64,000 nt of DNA from Garcia nutans (GCA_947685225.1 CANTUV010000033.1:57885001-57949000); one strand, 5' to 3'; shown: positions 1 through 14,763, counted from the first letter of the stretch. The notes: generated from the sequence alone by a model not told the origin. Numbers and translations are program-made.

Positions 1-2361
1 TTTCATGCTCTATGTTGTTGTGGGACTTAAGTTGTAAGCTTGGTTTGATATTTGTTTATTCCTTGTACATACATAATTCCTTTAACCCTTTCGCGAAGAC
101 TCTATATAATATTTATTTATTTAATGAATCAAGCTTTTTTTATAATATATATATAATTTTCAATATTTTATATTTTAATATTTCAATTTTTTTTATCAAT
201 TCAACACTTAATAAGTTTTAGAAATATTTGTAAATGAGTTATTTCAATCGCGAGCTTTGATGAATATTTGTACATAAATTATTTCAATCGCACTTTAATG
301 AATATTTTATAAATGAAATGTTTCAATGGCAGCTGAAATAATAATGAATACAAATATTGAAATGATAAAAAAATTATACTGTTAAAATAAAAAAATATAT
401 ATATTAAAAATTTCAAACATCAATAATATATATAAACCAAAAATACGAGCACAATTGATAGTCAAACTCTCCTAATCCGTAAATAATCAACTATACATAT
501 CAAAATGAGAATAATCTTTAGATATTTTGCCTTTGAAAAATAGAACAAACTACAGCACTCGATCATTTTCACCAACCAATTAATATTAATAATATAAGAT
601 AAACTAATTAATCAAAGATTAAAAAGTAGACCCAACTAGATCTACTTTGAATAAATAAAAAATATGGTTGTTTTAATGAAGAAAGAAAACAAGGAACATG
701 ACTATTGAGTAGACTCTTGATTATGATTTATAAAGAATTGGTCTATAATTTGCAGGCAATCGCCTATTGAAGCCAAGAAAACCTTTCCAATCCATACCCT
801 TTTGCTTCCCAATATCATGCATGTGTTCATGCTGCTACTATGTTTATTATGCTTAGATTCCATCCCTAAGAAACCAAATTGGAATATATATATATATATA
901 TATATATCAAATACTAAGAAGATTTAATTAGGTCGATAATATAAGAGTTTTAGGCAGGTTAACCTCTTAAACCATTTACCAAATTTAGCATAAGCAGGAC
1001 AATCTTCACGCTTAATCACTCATAGAAATATCTTTCAAATATAAATACCATATGACTCTTTCCTCGAAAAAAAAAATAGTACTATATGACTCTGCAAATT
1101 AATTAATGTACTTCTAATTCCTCATTATTTACTTTACCCTTTAACACTAATCGCCAACTGTCAAATTTTCTTTTCATTATTGGTTCGATTTAAATTCTTT
1201 TTAATATATATTTAAAATGTGTATTTAGATTAAATTTTAAAATGTCAATCTTAAATGTTAATTTTTAATATTAAAAAATTAAATTAATTATTTATTTAAT
1301 TATTTATTTATATTATTTAAATATATGATTTTTTTATATTTAATTTATAAGATAATTTGACGTGGACAGTCATGACTTTTTATAAAAGTTATTTAACTAC
1401 ATCATATCTATAAAAAAAAATCTTTGAAAAAATAAATCAAGTCAGTTAGTTAAATATATCTTTCTCGAAGTCAAAGATTAATTAATAAATTTGTATGTAG
1501 ATGATCTCATTAATAAATTAAAGTCAAAATCTCTATCAAGTAGCATACTAATTAATTAACCTCAAATATAGGGTTTTGGTGAGGTTTAATCAAAATTAAG
1601 TTGAAATACAAGGGATAGATGGCACAACATTGAGGGAGTCGGTGAGGATAATTAAAGCACTGGGGGCCAATTAACCACCAAAACAATGCCAAAATAGAAA
1701 TATTTATATATAGGTTTTGATTTTTAAAAAAGAAGATATATATATATATATGAAATTAATTAGGATTCAAATCCTCAATATATGAGTAGCTGTGGTGGGG
1801 GTGTTACCGGCAACTTTGTCAGTATCAGTACAACCTAAGAAACAAAACAAACATATTTCAAAGGTTTTAGATTTTGTTGTTGATCATCAAATATTATTTT
1901 TCAATTCCTTTCAATTTGGTTTAATTTATTTAATTTTTGGTTCTCATGTATCACAGCTAGATTCTTCATCATCACTTTCCTTCAATTATTACTATTTAAA
2001 TTTAAAGATAATATTTTTCACTATCTCAAATTAATATTCACAATTTCCTTTTCAATATATCTCAAATTATAGTGTATTTATCATTTTATTAAATTAATTA
2101 ATGTATAGTAAATCTCTATGATATTTATATTTAATGTTATTTATTAAAAACATTTAATAAATATGTCCCATATTAAAATAACATTACAATAAAAAAATAT
2201 CTATTTTTAATAAAAATAATCAATTTTTCTTAATTATTATGAAATATAAAATATGTGTATTAATTCGAATTAATGGACTGAATATTATTATTAATTAAAA
2301 TTTATGTATTTGGAGTCTTTAAAATGGAATATTTTAAAAAAATATTTTTTAAGTTAAAGAT
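1..2361. other. AT-rich intergenic DNA, left edge of gene desert
   Basis: No gene is supported here. Short open frames (for example 12-221 and 1792-2034) are low-complexity Phe/Ile/Tyr/Asn-rich translations of AT-rich DNA with no recognisable motif. The stretch holds an (AT)n microsatellite at about 885-906, a second at about 1738-1750, and a short degenerate direct repeat near 230-310 (aatgagttatttcaatcgc and variants). No RNA gene was recognised. Confidence 0.6.
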
Positions 2362-2448
2362 CTTGACTGTTTGGGGTCTTTAGCTTGGTATCTTATTTTC
2401 TCTTTCCATTAATAATATACATATTTCTATCAAAAAAAAATATTAATT
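2362..2448 (+). mobile_element. Possible L1-type LINE 3' tail
   Basis: A 'ttggggtctttagcttgg' stretch is followed by a T-rich segment, an 'aataatatacatatttctatc' type sequence and a run of nine A. This resembles the 3' untranslated end of plant L1-type LINEs and lies about 450 bp before a better LINE remnant. There is no coding support, so the call rests on general resemblance only. Confidence 0.22.
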
Positions 2449-2891
2449 ATGATTTACCTAATTGGAATTAATTTAAGATTAGCAAATGTGGAACTATATA
2501 TATACCTGATTAATCTTTAACGTTGTAGACAAATACACGTGTAATTAATAAATTATAATTAATGACTAAATTGAGTCAAGATATACTATGATATTAATAA
2601 TTTGAAAAGGTGGATTCCAATATTTTTTGAGAAAGTGTACAAGTTAGCTAGGGCAAAGTGTACCAGAAATATTGGATTTTCAGGCGTTTTTTCTTCCTTC
2701 TTTTCTAATAAAAAATCAAGAAAGGTAAGTAGGGAGGTATATAGGTGGGTTATTTTATACTCATAGTTAGCATACCACTAGACTAGAAATTAGGGCAAAG
2801 ATTTTATGCTTAATTTAGAACACTGTGATAGAATTCGAACTCAACTTTAGATAGTGTAAAAGGGATTAAAGCTTGTTAAAAACTTGAACAT

Positions 2892-3226
2892 GTCAGAAAT
2901 TATTATTAAATGCAATAATAAATGTGTCGTTGAAATAACTTAAAGAAATTCGAATGCATTGGTCAGTTGTCATATTCTACTTTAGTTTTTAAAACAATTT
3001 ATCAAAGCTTTTGAGGAAATTCAATTCTGTCATATATATCGAGAAATCAATTTTGTAGCTCATTGTCTAGCAAATCAAGTAAAGAATTTTGTTATTGTTA
3101 CTATAATTTTGTTATAGATTTCTATTAATCTCTAACTTTTGTTTCTTTATCATAGCTATGGAGTTTTGTACTTCTGATATGCTTTTTTTTTAAGTGCTTG
3201 TTCGCCTTTTCATACCAGAAAAAAAA
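2892..3226 (+). mobile_element. Decayed L1-type LINE 3' end with RNase H remnant
   Basis: One forward frame from about 2899 to 3090, interrupted by two stops, reads as the C-terminal part of a plant LINE RNase H domain. A VVE-type segment is followed by a 'FEEIQFCHIYREINFVAHCLA' style block at about 3008-3070. In intact plant L1/Ta11-type elements the matching block is close to HxYREANxxADxLA, so the YRE...A.LA pattern is kept while the Asp is lost. Beyond it lie a T-rich 3' untranslated stretch and, at 3210-3226, 'cataccag' plus an A-run, a typical L1 tail. The upstream reverse transcriptase was not found, so this is a 5'-truncated relic. Confidence 0.5.
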
Positions 3227-6200
3227 ATTATAGTAAATAATAATTGATCCAACTCTCAACTTTTATACTTAGGTAAATAATAACTATCCCAATAATTCAA
3301 GATCCATATAAATATTCTAATACTCTTCTTATATATACTATTATATTAATTATAATAAAATAACCTCAATAAAGGGAGAAAAAATTGAAGAATTGTCACC
3401 ACTGCTGAACAAGTTATAAATAAGAACAAACTCATGAAAATACAATGAATGTGACTAACAAGACAAAGAAGGATCGAAAAAAGATATGTATATATGTAAT
3501 ACATAATTGCTGCAGCTCATCAGAGATAAAATCAACAATAGTTGCTTGGCTTTTCCTACAATCTAGTCAATACCTCAAAATAAAAGAAAAATAACTAAAT
3601 TATTAATTATGAACAAATATAATAAAATTTCTGCAAAATACTTTTTTCAAAATAAATTAAAAACTCGTCTTTTTCCAATTCTAAATTGACTCTCACTCAC
3701 TATAAATTAAATGAAAATGTGATTGATCCTCATAAAGAGCTGCAGTTTTGCTGATTAATTTGTAGAATTTTCATGGAATTGTGGAAAAGTAGCCTATCCT
3801 CTATATATTGCAATAACCAGAATCATTGATATTGTAACTTTTAAAAAATATAGTTTATTTTTTTCTGTCCCAACTTTTTATGATATATAGAAAATAGCTT
3901 GAATTTCCAAAAGTATGAAAATGCCATTTTTAACATTATTAATATTTAAGACAAACATATAATACATATATACATATCCACTATATACGACCTGGTCTCA
4001 GCACTTTCCACTGTCCAATCTCTTTATTTCTTTCTCATTCATGTTCCTAGCTGGGAACATATTTACTCTTGATGGAGATCGTACTATATCTACCGACATT
4101 TAATGATTATATATATAAGTGTAGATATGTAGTAGCACGTCGAGTAATTGTTTATTTTTTTGAATAATAGATTCAAGATTGTCTCTCTCGCATCCATATT
4201 AAAGAGAATTTATATTTAGTAGACATAAATCATCCTATGAAGCTGAAAAGAACAAAAAAATAAATTGAAAGAATGGGAAGTGACAAAGACCCATCACTTT
4301 TAATCCTTTCATCATGTGAAAACACACCTTAATAGTTGTGCATGGGGTCACTTGAGATCTATTATATATTCTGTAAATCTCTCTTTCTTAATTTCTATAT
4401 ATCATCTATAATTTTTTTTTTTATTTTTAAAAACAAAATTATAGATAGATATATAGAGAGAGAGTAGCTTGTTTTGGACAAAAAGAACAGCATTTGAAAA
4501 AATAACAAGGAAGAATTAAACGATAGTTCCATTAATTGAACCAGACCTTAATATGTAGCTGTCTCTACATTTATTAGTAGAAGCTATATCCACCATTAAT
4601 ATTCATTTTTCAACAAGAAAAAATTCATCCATTGCTAAAGGCAAAACAATTTTCTTTTCTTTTTCTTGCAAAAAGATGATTTTATCCCATCAAACAGGCA
4701 AAATCATTGTCTTCTAAAAGCTAAATCAAATCCATTTGTAATATTATCCTACCTAATACTCTAATCCTACCTCTACTTCAATAATATTTATATTCATATT
4801 TATATGTTAGGTTCAGAAATTCCAATTACTTGAAAAAATTTCTTAATTATGAATCTAGCACCATATTTAAATTTAAAATATTCACATATTAAATTTATCC
4901 ATCATTTTCACTTATATATATCCCTAGCTAATTAAATTCATTTTTTTATGGATTCATTATTATTATAATGAATCTTACAACAAAAAGTTTGTCAAATATA
5001 TATATATATATATATCCAATTAAATTGTTCTCAAGGTTTGGGAGGAAGATAGAGATACCCTCTTTTCTAAGGCATAATAATAATAATTCCACTTTGGATT
5101 GCCAATGTGTCCAAATATCCTCTAATAATAATATTGATGCTGTTACCTTACATTAAGGATATGTGTCCAACAAATAGTACTATAGTTGGTAGACTTTGTT
5201 ATATTCTTCCTCAATTTTGTTATAAAAGACAAAAAGAAATTGGAGAATATAATTATTTTTTTTATTTTTATCGTTGTTAATTATTTTTTCTGCCTTTTCT
5301 TAATTATACCTTTCAACCATTGTTGATTAACTTTTTAGAATTACATATATATGATAGCAATCATTTGAAGTTTCAGTGAACATTCTAGCTAGCTATTATT
5401 TTAAGTGTTATCATTGGTACTTATTGATTAGTTAGCTTAGTATTAATTAGTCTTCACTCTTTCTCTCTAATTAACAAAGGATTTTCTTCGAGCACATGTT
5501 AATCAGTAATCATTTTTTTTCAAAGTATCTAATAAAAAAAATTGCATACCATATAAAATAATTACAATAAATTAATTTCAATGAAAATAAAACACATCTC
5601 AATAAAAAAAAAATTAGAATATTTGCTATTCAACATGTGCTTTCAACAAATATATTAGAGAAGTCCTTAAAATATTCATTAATAATCCACCAATTTAATA
5701 ATTCTTATGTGGGATTAAAATAAATTAACTATATATACTTAAGCTAAGTTTAATATGCATAGATCGAGTTCTCATATGATATAAACAAAGTCCTCTATTA
5801 AATTAATTAGAATTCATTCATATAGCTAGTAATTATTTGAAATAATTGAACATTTAATTAAAATTTATCATCATAATTTTTATAATTTTATATGTATAAT
5901 TTAAAAATACAAATTCGTAATAATTTCAATTAATGATCCTCTATCCACATAAACCCTAACAAATAACATGTTATATCATCACCTAACTAGCCATACATAT
6001 ATATTAATTAAAATAAACTAACCACCAATTCAACTGAAAAGGAATCGTAAAACTAGTTTAATTTAATTTGCATTAAAACTCAAGCATGATAAATTTTGTT
6101 TTCGAATATATTGGGATAAAAGAAATTTGAATCTCTACTTATATATATATATATATATTTGAAGATATATATATTTTAATTATTGTTAGAATATATTTAC

Positions 6201-9200
6201 ACATGTCTCTCTAAATATGCCAAACTTAATTAATAAGTTAGTGTCGTGGGTCATAAGAATGTTAAATAATTGGAAAATAAATGTAATACTATATATATAA
6301 GATATAATTAGGAACTCGTGTTTGCCACATTCCATATAGAAAGTTGAAGAATATAAATAAAAGGAAGAATAATATTCTCAATTAATCATTACATTCCGAG
6401 AGGTGATGAATTAATTAATTGATGAGAAATTTATAAAGTGTAGTAACCTAATAATTGAGGTGCAATTGAGACTCAATGCAATAAGATGAGCTCGAATTTA
6501 ATAAAATATTAATATTTTATTTTTAAACTTAAAATTTGATTTTATAAATAAATATTCAAAATATTTAAATTTAATTTCATTAATTTTACTTTGAACATCA
6601 TTAAAAAAAATTAAATTAATTTATCCATTATGTTAAGATAAAGTTTAAATAAACTAAAAAATGAGACAAATTATAAAACTTTAATATTAAATCTAATCTG
6701 TTTAAAATCAACTCAGATTAATTAATTCGAGTGGATATAAAAAATAAGAAAAAATAGTAATATGATCATTTTAATATTTTAATTCTATTGAATTCGATTC
6801 GTGCTTTGCCCTCACTCAACCCATTTGAAAATTTTAGAAATTCGTATCCGAATAATAATTTGATTTATTTCCACTACGCTTGAAAACATGCATGCAAATT
6901 GCAAATTTGCAATGCAAGCAAAAAATATTAAATGAAAATGAAACAAAAAAAAAATTAAAAAGAAAAGAAAAAAGAAAAAGGGAATAGATGGGAGTAGGCC
7001 CACAATCTGCTAAATGTTTAGAACGACAAGACATAAAGAAAGAGATTTGTCATCGCACATTTGGAAGAGCACCTGCAAAAAATTGAAAATAACATCAACC
7101 GTACACGTGGCAATCGATAATGCAAAAACTTGATGGACTGTCTGCTGCCCAACAATTGCCTCTAAGAGAGGGCATTTCAATTTTACAATTTTACATGACA
7201 ATTTCAGAAATCAAATAATTCCAACTTTATATTATTATTGTGTGTTACAAACAACGGCGCTTCTTAAAACCACTTCCTTTATTTATACACCGGTTTCGAT
7301 TTTTTTGCCCTTTTTTCTTTTCAAATTTTTTTATTTTTTTATATCATATAATTATACACGTAAAAATTATTATTTTTTACTAAATACATATAAATACATA
7401 GTTTCATGAACGTCTGTTGTTTAATTATTTTATTTTAATTATATAATTTTTAAACTTATATTTTTTTAATTTATAAATATAAATTTATCAAATTATAATA
7501 AATAATTTATGTATTTATTTTTTATAAAATATATAAATATAAAAATAAGTAATTTGTTAATATAAAATAATAAAATAATAAATAAATAAACATATAAGAT
7601 AAAATAATTAAAATAAATAATTTCATATTGCATTGTGCTAATTTTTTTTTTAAGTGATGAATGTCACTGATGGATGGTGACATCCATCCAAATAGGGCAA
7701 GGGCAACGCAGTCTATGGCTTCACTTAATTAGGACCATGCATTAATTAATTAACTAAGTATACATAATAATAGGTCTAGCCATCCAGGCCAAATTTTCAA
7801 TTTTATGTTATTATTAAGGTCGCAAACTTTATATTTTAACAATAATTAACAGCTTATTTAATGATAATACACATATATATACACTAGAAAACAATCAGCT
7901 TGCATCATTAAAAAATGAAAAAAATCTAAGGCTAAGAATAACTTTTTTAAAAAATTAAAATTAAATTAAATTTTATTATTTATAAGGAATTAGTCCTATA
8001 TTGTATCTTTTATGATAAGTAAGGAGTTAGTTAATAATGTTTGTATTTTTATATTATTTGAGGGAGCCTTTTACTTTTTAATAGCTAAATTGAATTTATT
8101 TTGTTTAGTTGCCACTCTTTAGAGATGTTTGCCACTTCATCTGAGTTTTTTTTTTTTTTTTAAATTTTGGTGATGTTATATTTTCTTTTTTCATTTTAAT
8201 GGAATGAATTTTAAGTTGATTTTTGATGATTTTGGTTGTTTGATTTTTGTATTTTGATGTTTTAGCATTGATAATTGTTTTCTATTAATTATGAATTTAA
8301 TATAATATAAAAGATCGATATAAAAATGTAAAAATATTATATATACGTATATAATATATAATGTTGAATTGATTAGATAAAAGCCGGAAAATAACAAGAC
8401 AATATTTTAATAAATTAATTAATGATTGGCCATGGAATAGCTAAGTTGTAGTCGGATTTGTTTTTCTTCTTCTTCTTTAGTTTCTGAATTAAAGGAGAGT
8501 ATTATAAGTTATCTATTTGACTTTTTCCACCAAAGCTGACAAGTTTATTATACATTTTTTTTAGTGTAATCGATTGATTGTCTAAAAAAATATACATATT
8601 TACTATTAAATTATATTTAATATACATATTTTAAATATTTTTTAAAAGACTTCAATATTTTTTTCTATCAATTCTTTTTCAAAATTTAGCACCTTCTTAT
8701 ACCTTATAATAACAGAACAAATATGAATGAATGGAATCCCAAATTTTTGGACCTTATTTTAGATTGATGCATTATATTACTTATAAGGCTGCATATTCTT
8801 ATATCAGTATAAAGTAAATTATCTAAAATCTGCAAAATTACATAAACCAAAGTTTTTAAAAATGGAAATACATACCCATCAATCAAAATGCAATTTTTTC
8901 CTATTTTATTTGCTAATTTGCTCTAAATATTTTTACCCTATGAGATATAAAAATATAATAATTTCCATAACAAACCCAACCCATTGCAGAATTCCTCTCT
9001 TATTATTATCTAAACATTCTGATTTCAGCTAATGATGCCTTAGAGCACATGTAATAGGTTCCAAAATTAATGCTAAATTCCTGTTTTTTTTTAACTCTAA
9101 TTAATTACCTATTCTCTAATTGAACATTTTTTTTATTCTATTTTTAGGTGAATTAATTATTATCATTATACTACTATTAAGAAAATGGAGTCAGCTTCTT

Positions 9201-9377
9201 TGAGTAAAAAGGTGAAAGTAATGGGAACCAAAAGGATAAATTGCACCAATTTACTAATCATTTATCATGATTATGATGGTAATGATGTATCTTTGAACCT
9301 AAACAAACTTACAAATTTCACATTAAACCCTAGAGGAGAATGACCTGGAGACTACATTTCTTTTTCTTTTTTTTCTA

Positions 9378-9412
<35 letters not shown>

Positions 9413-12400
9413 TCCTTTTCTTTTCCAGCCTGTTAATTTCATGGATCCTAATTTGAAGTTGGCATTGCAAAAATAAAAACCTTTAATTCATAATAATTAG
9501 ACATTCAAGCCACTATTCAACAACGAGAAAAAATTAAAAGTAATTATTCTTCAATTTATAATTATTTTAAACTATGCAATAAGAAAAATTATATGATGTA
9601 AATTTATATATAAATAATACCCAATATATAATTAATAAGTAAAAAATCAGAAATAAAATCACGAGCTCAATGAATTCAGACTATTTATTATTTTCATAAA
9701 AAAATGATAAAAGATGTATTATAAATTTACACTAATTTATATAGCTTGTAACAATATAGAATAATTAATAAGTGTATCAAGCGTTTCTTCAAATATGTGT
9801 GTGTCAAGTGAGTAGAGTAAAATTTGATGGTTGAAATCTATGATAATTTGATAGATTTTATATGCCAAATATCGAAATGGTCCATGGCTAGAGAAAATTA
9901 AAAATAAAGAGAAGTGTTACTGTCACAACATTAAATTTATCTTAACAACATTATAATGAGTAATTAGATGATAGGACAAGTTTCATTAATGATGAAATCT
10001 TGGATTTGGGTCATGAAATTATATGATATTTTTTCAAAACACACCCTTGAAAGAGGAGGGTTTTGTAAATTTCTTGCTTCCAAAAAGGGAAAAAAAAAAT
10101 GAAATGGACCACTCACCTCTCCACCATGTGGTCTTTGGACCCATTTTGTAATTTTTCACTCAAAACTTTTTTTTGCTGACACACTAAGCCTTTTTGGGTG
10201 CATAAATGTAACATTTGGTGGGTGACCTTTTTTCTGATTTTTAGGGTCTGTAAGGCCTTTTAGCTCGAAGGGACTGGGACCCTAAACTTGAGTTGCAAAA
10301 TGGGTTTGGGGTACCCTATGATTAATTATTAGAATCTAGAGGGTAAAATGGCTCTAAAAGGTTGGAAAAATCTGAGTTCTTGTAGAGTACAAAGTGACAT
10401 TTCAATTCCTAATTTTGGACCACCCAAGTTGAGTTGTAAAATGGGTACCTGGGATCGCGTCAGATATGACTCAAAAATAAATATTATTCCTCTATTTTGT
10501 TCTTCAGTAATTACTGAAATTCGAATGAAAAGAGTAAAAATTCGAATCTTTAAAGCCTCTTTCATTGATTCATTCACTTGATATAAATAAAAGAAGAAGA
10601 GTAAAATCATTGGCTTTCAAACTAGCTAAAAAAATTCACAATATCACAAATTTATCAGTTTAGAAAAAATATTTCAAATTTTCTTCTTTTTTTTTTTATA
10701 AATTTACCAACTCTGTGAAGTATATACAAAATCTATTGTTAGTTTATTTTAAGTTTTCTATATACATGATGTCTTATATAAGCTTATTATTAGATTATCA
10801 TTAGTTTATTATATATTTTACTTTATAAAATGATTAAAAACCTATGTTAGAAATTTTTGAAAAAATTTCCTGAAATCATGTGTTCACAAGCCCATAATGA
10901 AATGGCCATCCAAATATCCAATTGAAAGCCAGTTACTGAGATTTGAGAGGTAGTGGGCTTCGTCTAGCTCAGATAAAGCCTTGATTTTTCTTTATAAATT
11001 GATAATAGATCGAGTCTGAACTCAACTTTAGAAATTCAGATTCGTTTTTGCTCAGGATAGTAGAATTAATAAATTCAAAAGTCGCATAGTCTGCTTAAGA
11101 CCAATTTTTTGACTTTCAAATGAAGAAGGTTATCACAATCAATAGAACATTCTATTTTAACATTTAATTACTTTTTTATATATAATTACATAAATATCGT
11201 ACCCTTTTTTCTCTGTTTAAAAAAATATAAATTTTAATATATATATATATATATTAGACGAATATTTTGAATATTTATTTATAAATAAATAAATTATAAT
11301 TTAAATATGAATAATTTTCAAATTTAAAGGTTGGCTGAAGTGTTTCTATTTATTTATATATTTGACATTATAAGGTATTGAAATTGAAGTTTGAACAAGT
11401 AGTATTTGTGCCCAAAATAGAACCTTCAAATGGTTACATTTCAAACATATAATATTATTATGAATTAATAAATATCATAATCTCTGTTGAAAAAATTACT
11501 ATATAATATGAACTGCAGCGTCAGGAAGTAGCCAATATTTTAAACGATAAACATTGTATCTTTTCTGATAAGTCAATTTCTTCTAGAGGGTTCTTGACTT
11601 TTTATATAAATTAAATTTAGGAATATATTAATCAATGCTATAATTATTGATGATGCAGTAAAAAAAATTATTTTCCTTTGAATTTTCAATTTACTGACTT
11701 AATAAAAGTCACATTAATTGCTTCAATTATCATGCCTAAATAAGGATGGGAATATGGGTTGATGGTGCTAGTTAATTCGTCATCTATTCCTATTCCTATT
11801 TCTGCAATTCTCTCTTATGAAATTAATTAATTGTTAATGAAATTAATTATACATATTTCTATAATTAAAATGAGAGAAAATTTGTGCACATATATATATA
11901 TATAAATAATTTGTTTATTTTTTAGTGGTATTACATAGTTTAATTTTAGGAGAATGTGTATTTTTAAAATATTCATTTTTTTATTTTAATGTCTTTATAA
12001 TTTTTTTAGCCAGTTCAATATTTATTCTTTGTTACCGATCAATATATAAATGTCTTTAGCCATTTTACTTAAAAATTAAATGATAATTAAGCTTTATGAG
12101 TTATTTTTTTTATAAAAATAGTCACATCATATCAATAAAATTAAACTGATAAAAATACTCTTATTTATTGAGCAAAATTGAAGACTATAGCTTAGTATTT
12201 TCACTTCAATTTAAAGATTTATCCTTCAACTTATAAATTTTTGCTTCATTTTTTCACTTTCTTTAACAGAGTAGAAATTTCATCTTCGTTTGTCGATTTT
12301 GTCTAACTGCATTTTATACTTTCATTATAATTTGAGAGGCAAAAATGTATTTTACCTCTTTATTTTTTTAAGCTTTATTAAAAAATTAATACATGCCTTA

Positions 12401-13556
12401 AGCAACAATAAATATTTTAATTTATGTTAATATACATTTCATTTTTATTGAAATGTATTAACATCACTTTATGATATGTATCACAATCACTTTCAAAAAA
12501 AAAGATTGATATAAATCCCAATAAATATGAAATATATCATAATAAAATTAGAGTATTTATCGATGTTTAATATGTGCCGCATTTATATTTTTTTATTATT
12601 TATATATTAGTATTAAAAATATATTAAAAAAACAATCAATACAATAGAGAATAAATAAAAAGTGATTAAATTATTATGTATAATAATTAGAAGAAAATTA
12701 TATATAATTGAGCAAAAGAGAAAGATTCGTGAAGATTAATTTAACAGAGAATGTCAAAAAAAGAAAAGCACTAATCGATCCACAGGTTTCCAAGAATCGA
12801 ACAATCTTCCATTTTTTGCAATTTGCAAACGTTTAAATATAATAAATTATAAATACATAATCTGCCCATGTGCTTTCTCCGTCTCTACTTTAATTGGAAG
12901 CTTCACAGCAATTATAAGAATGGCTGCTATTTTTATTATTTCACATAGTCAGATCAACACGTAATAGTTCTAGCTAAGTATTAATCTATTAATTATTAAT
13001 AGAATCTTTCTAAAACAACTAGGAAGAATTAAAAAGAGATTAGATTTATCTCAATATATAAAATTAAATTAAAATCGAGATAAGAACAAATTGCAATTTT
13101 AATTTTAAATTTTAAATTTTAAAAAATATAATTATTCATTACTAAATAAGAAAAGAAAGCATTATAAACTAAATTCAGGAGGAACAATGCTCCACTTGGC
13201 GGTGATCAAATGATGAGCTAGCTGTTTTAGCTAGATATGTGAATAACCCATTTAATTTTTATTTTTATTTATATAAAATTATATTATTTAATACAATTAT
13301 CAATTCTTATCTTATATTTTGGTCTTATGTTAAAATTAATTAATAAAAGTATAAATTTTGAAATTAAATACTGACTATATAATTATGTTAAAACTCAATT
13401 TAAAATAGTTTTACTTTTCTTATGATGGTACTCTGCTTGACTTTAAAATAATTTTTTTATAAAGTAAAAAATTTAATATGATTTAATTTACATGACACAA
13501 AAATTAAATATATATATATATATATATTAGAAAAATAATTAATTAGGAAGAAGGGT
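3227..13556. other. AT-rich gene desert
   Basis: About 10 kb without a supportable gene. It holds microsatellites, chiefly (TA)n at about 4998-5014, 6141-6158, 9380-9410 (31 nt, the longest here) and 11238-11253. Two imperfect copies of a GGACC...TTGAGTTGnAAAATGGGT unit lie at about 10272-10302 and 10418-10446. A short imperfect inverted repeat with a 9-nt loop is at about 7657-7689. Small open frames at 6812-7201, 8191-8397, 8704-8886 and 10329-10610 show no family motif. The sense and antisense open frames at 10.35-10.6 kb mutually shadow each other. Confidence 0.5.
10262..10450. repeat. Two diverged copies of a GGACC..AAAATGGGT unit
   Basis: The first copy reads gggaccctaaacttgag then ttgcaaaatgggtttgggg. 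The second reads tggaccacccaagttgag then ttgtaaaatgggtacctggg, about 146 bp downstream. The shared core is GGACC-N-AA-TTGAGTTG-N-AAAATGGGT. This may be a remnant of a tandem or satellite-like array. No ORF supports a gene here. Confidence 0.4.
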
Positions 13557-13763
13557 CTAGCTTTCTATTGGAGGCTGCAAGAAGAAGCTTATCTGAAATA
13601 GGGCAATTGAAGTCAGGCATAGTTTGCTGCCTACCCAATTATATTCTTTATAACATACAGTCATTGCGGGGGATGGTCCCTGTGGATGTATAGTCACCAC
13701 TTGACCATCTCCTACATTGTATCCTTCTAGAACTCTGTTCGACACTTGGACATCAGACGCTCC
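13557..13763 (-). other. Orphan coding-like patch
   Basis: Read on the minus strand, a stop-free stretch of about 66 codons starts just after a stop at about 13765. It encodes a GASDVQVSNRVLEG...NVGDGQVVTIHPQGPSP...CYKEYNW type sequence and ends at 13557. Its base composition is far more balanced than the surrounding DNA, which suggests a former exon or a piece of a mobile element. I do not recognise the family. No splice partner or promoter was found. Confidence 0.3.
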
Positions 13764-14763
13764 TTAACATGATACTTCCCTAGTAGCCCTTTGATCATTA
13801 ATCTTTGAATTAAATTAAAATTTTAGCTTAATTGAAAGTGTTGATCTCAATAATTAATTATTAAAATTAAAGACCTTATTTTTATATTCATTAAATTATA
13901 TGTTTATACATTTTTTTAAGTATTACCATTATAATATGAAAGAGAAAAAAATTAAATTTAAATTTATTCCGATAAAATATATTTTTTGTTATGATATGTC
14001 TCAGGATGTATCTGTCATTCACCTTACAATATATGGGAAAAAATAAATCAAATTTTATTAGGCATTTGTATTAATTGATAAAACGACCTAACTTGATCTT
14101 GATGTGAAAATAAATACAATAGGTGGTGCTATTGTAGTTGTCGTTGTGTTTTATGCAGAGAGATATACACCACTCATTAAAGAATAATATAGTTGTTTAT
14201 TTTATTTATTACTCGCCACCCACAATTGACAAAATAAATTCATAAAAAATTAAAAAAGGAAATTACTTTATTATCACATGCTCATTAGTTATTATTATTA
14301 TTATTATTGCCCGAAGCTGGCGGCCTATGGTCTTGGAATTCAAATGTCGGCTGCGGACATCTTTCCACAAAAAATAAATTTCAAACTGCATGTCGTTTTG
14401 TTATTTGACAGTTCAAAGACGTTCAAACAAGGCTACTGGTTTGGCCCCTTGACTTATTTTTTTAACAAGATACAATATCTATTCTAATAATCTAAAATTA
14501 TAGGATTATAACTTAATTTTAACTCAGTTGAAATTGAAATTCTGTCTAATTACATAATTTTATTTATTTTCAATTAATTGTATTTTAATATTTTCTCGCT
14601 CAACCTATTTGGAACTTTCTCAAAAAAAAAAAAAAAAAAACTTTGACCAAAAATCTTGACAAAAGGACACGAAATGCCAAAGAAACTCCGTTAAGTGACG
14701 GACCCCGCACTTTCTCCAAAAAAGTCTTTGTTTTGATTCCCACGACACTACAACTCTCTCTCA
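13764..14763. other. Intergenic DNA upstream of the ATL gene
   Basis: AT-rich spacer with a (TAT)n run at about 14287-14310 and an A-run at about 14622-14640. The small open frame at 14278-14487 has no recognisable motif. The 14643-14849 frame overlaps the probable ATL promoter and leader, so it is unlikely to be a gene. Confidence 0.5.

Noticed and set aside
6812..7201. Three overlapping minus-strand frames near 7 kb with an acacgtggc (ABRE-like) motif
   Set aside because: The frames are Phe/Leu-rich low complexity with no family match. A lone CACGTG without a downstream gene is not evidence of a promoter.
7657..7689. Imperfect hairpin gatgaatgtcac / gtgacatccatc
   Set aside because: A 12-bp stem with one mismatch and a 9-nt loop is too short for a microRNA precursor, and nothing else supports an RNA gene.
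10329..10610. Overlapping sense and antisense frames of 77 and 93 codons
   Set aside because: There is no motif and no splice partner. They coincide with a duplicated GGACC/AAAATGGGT unit that explains the local composition.
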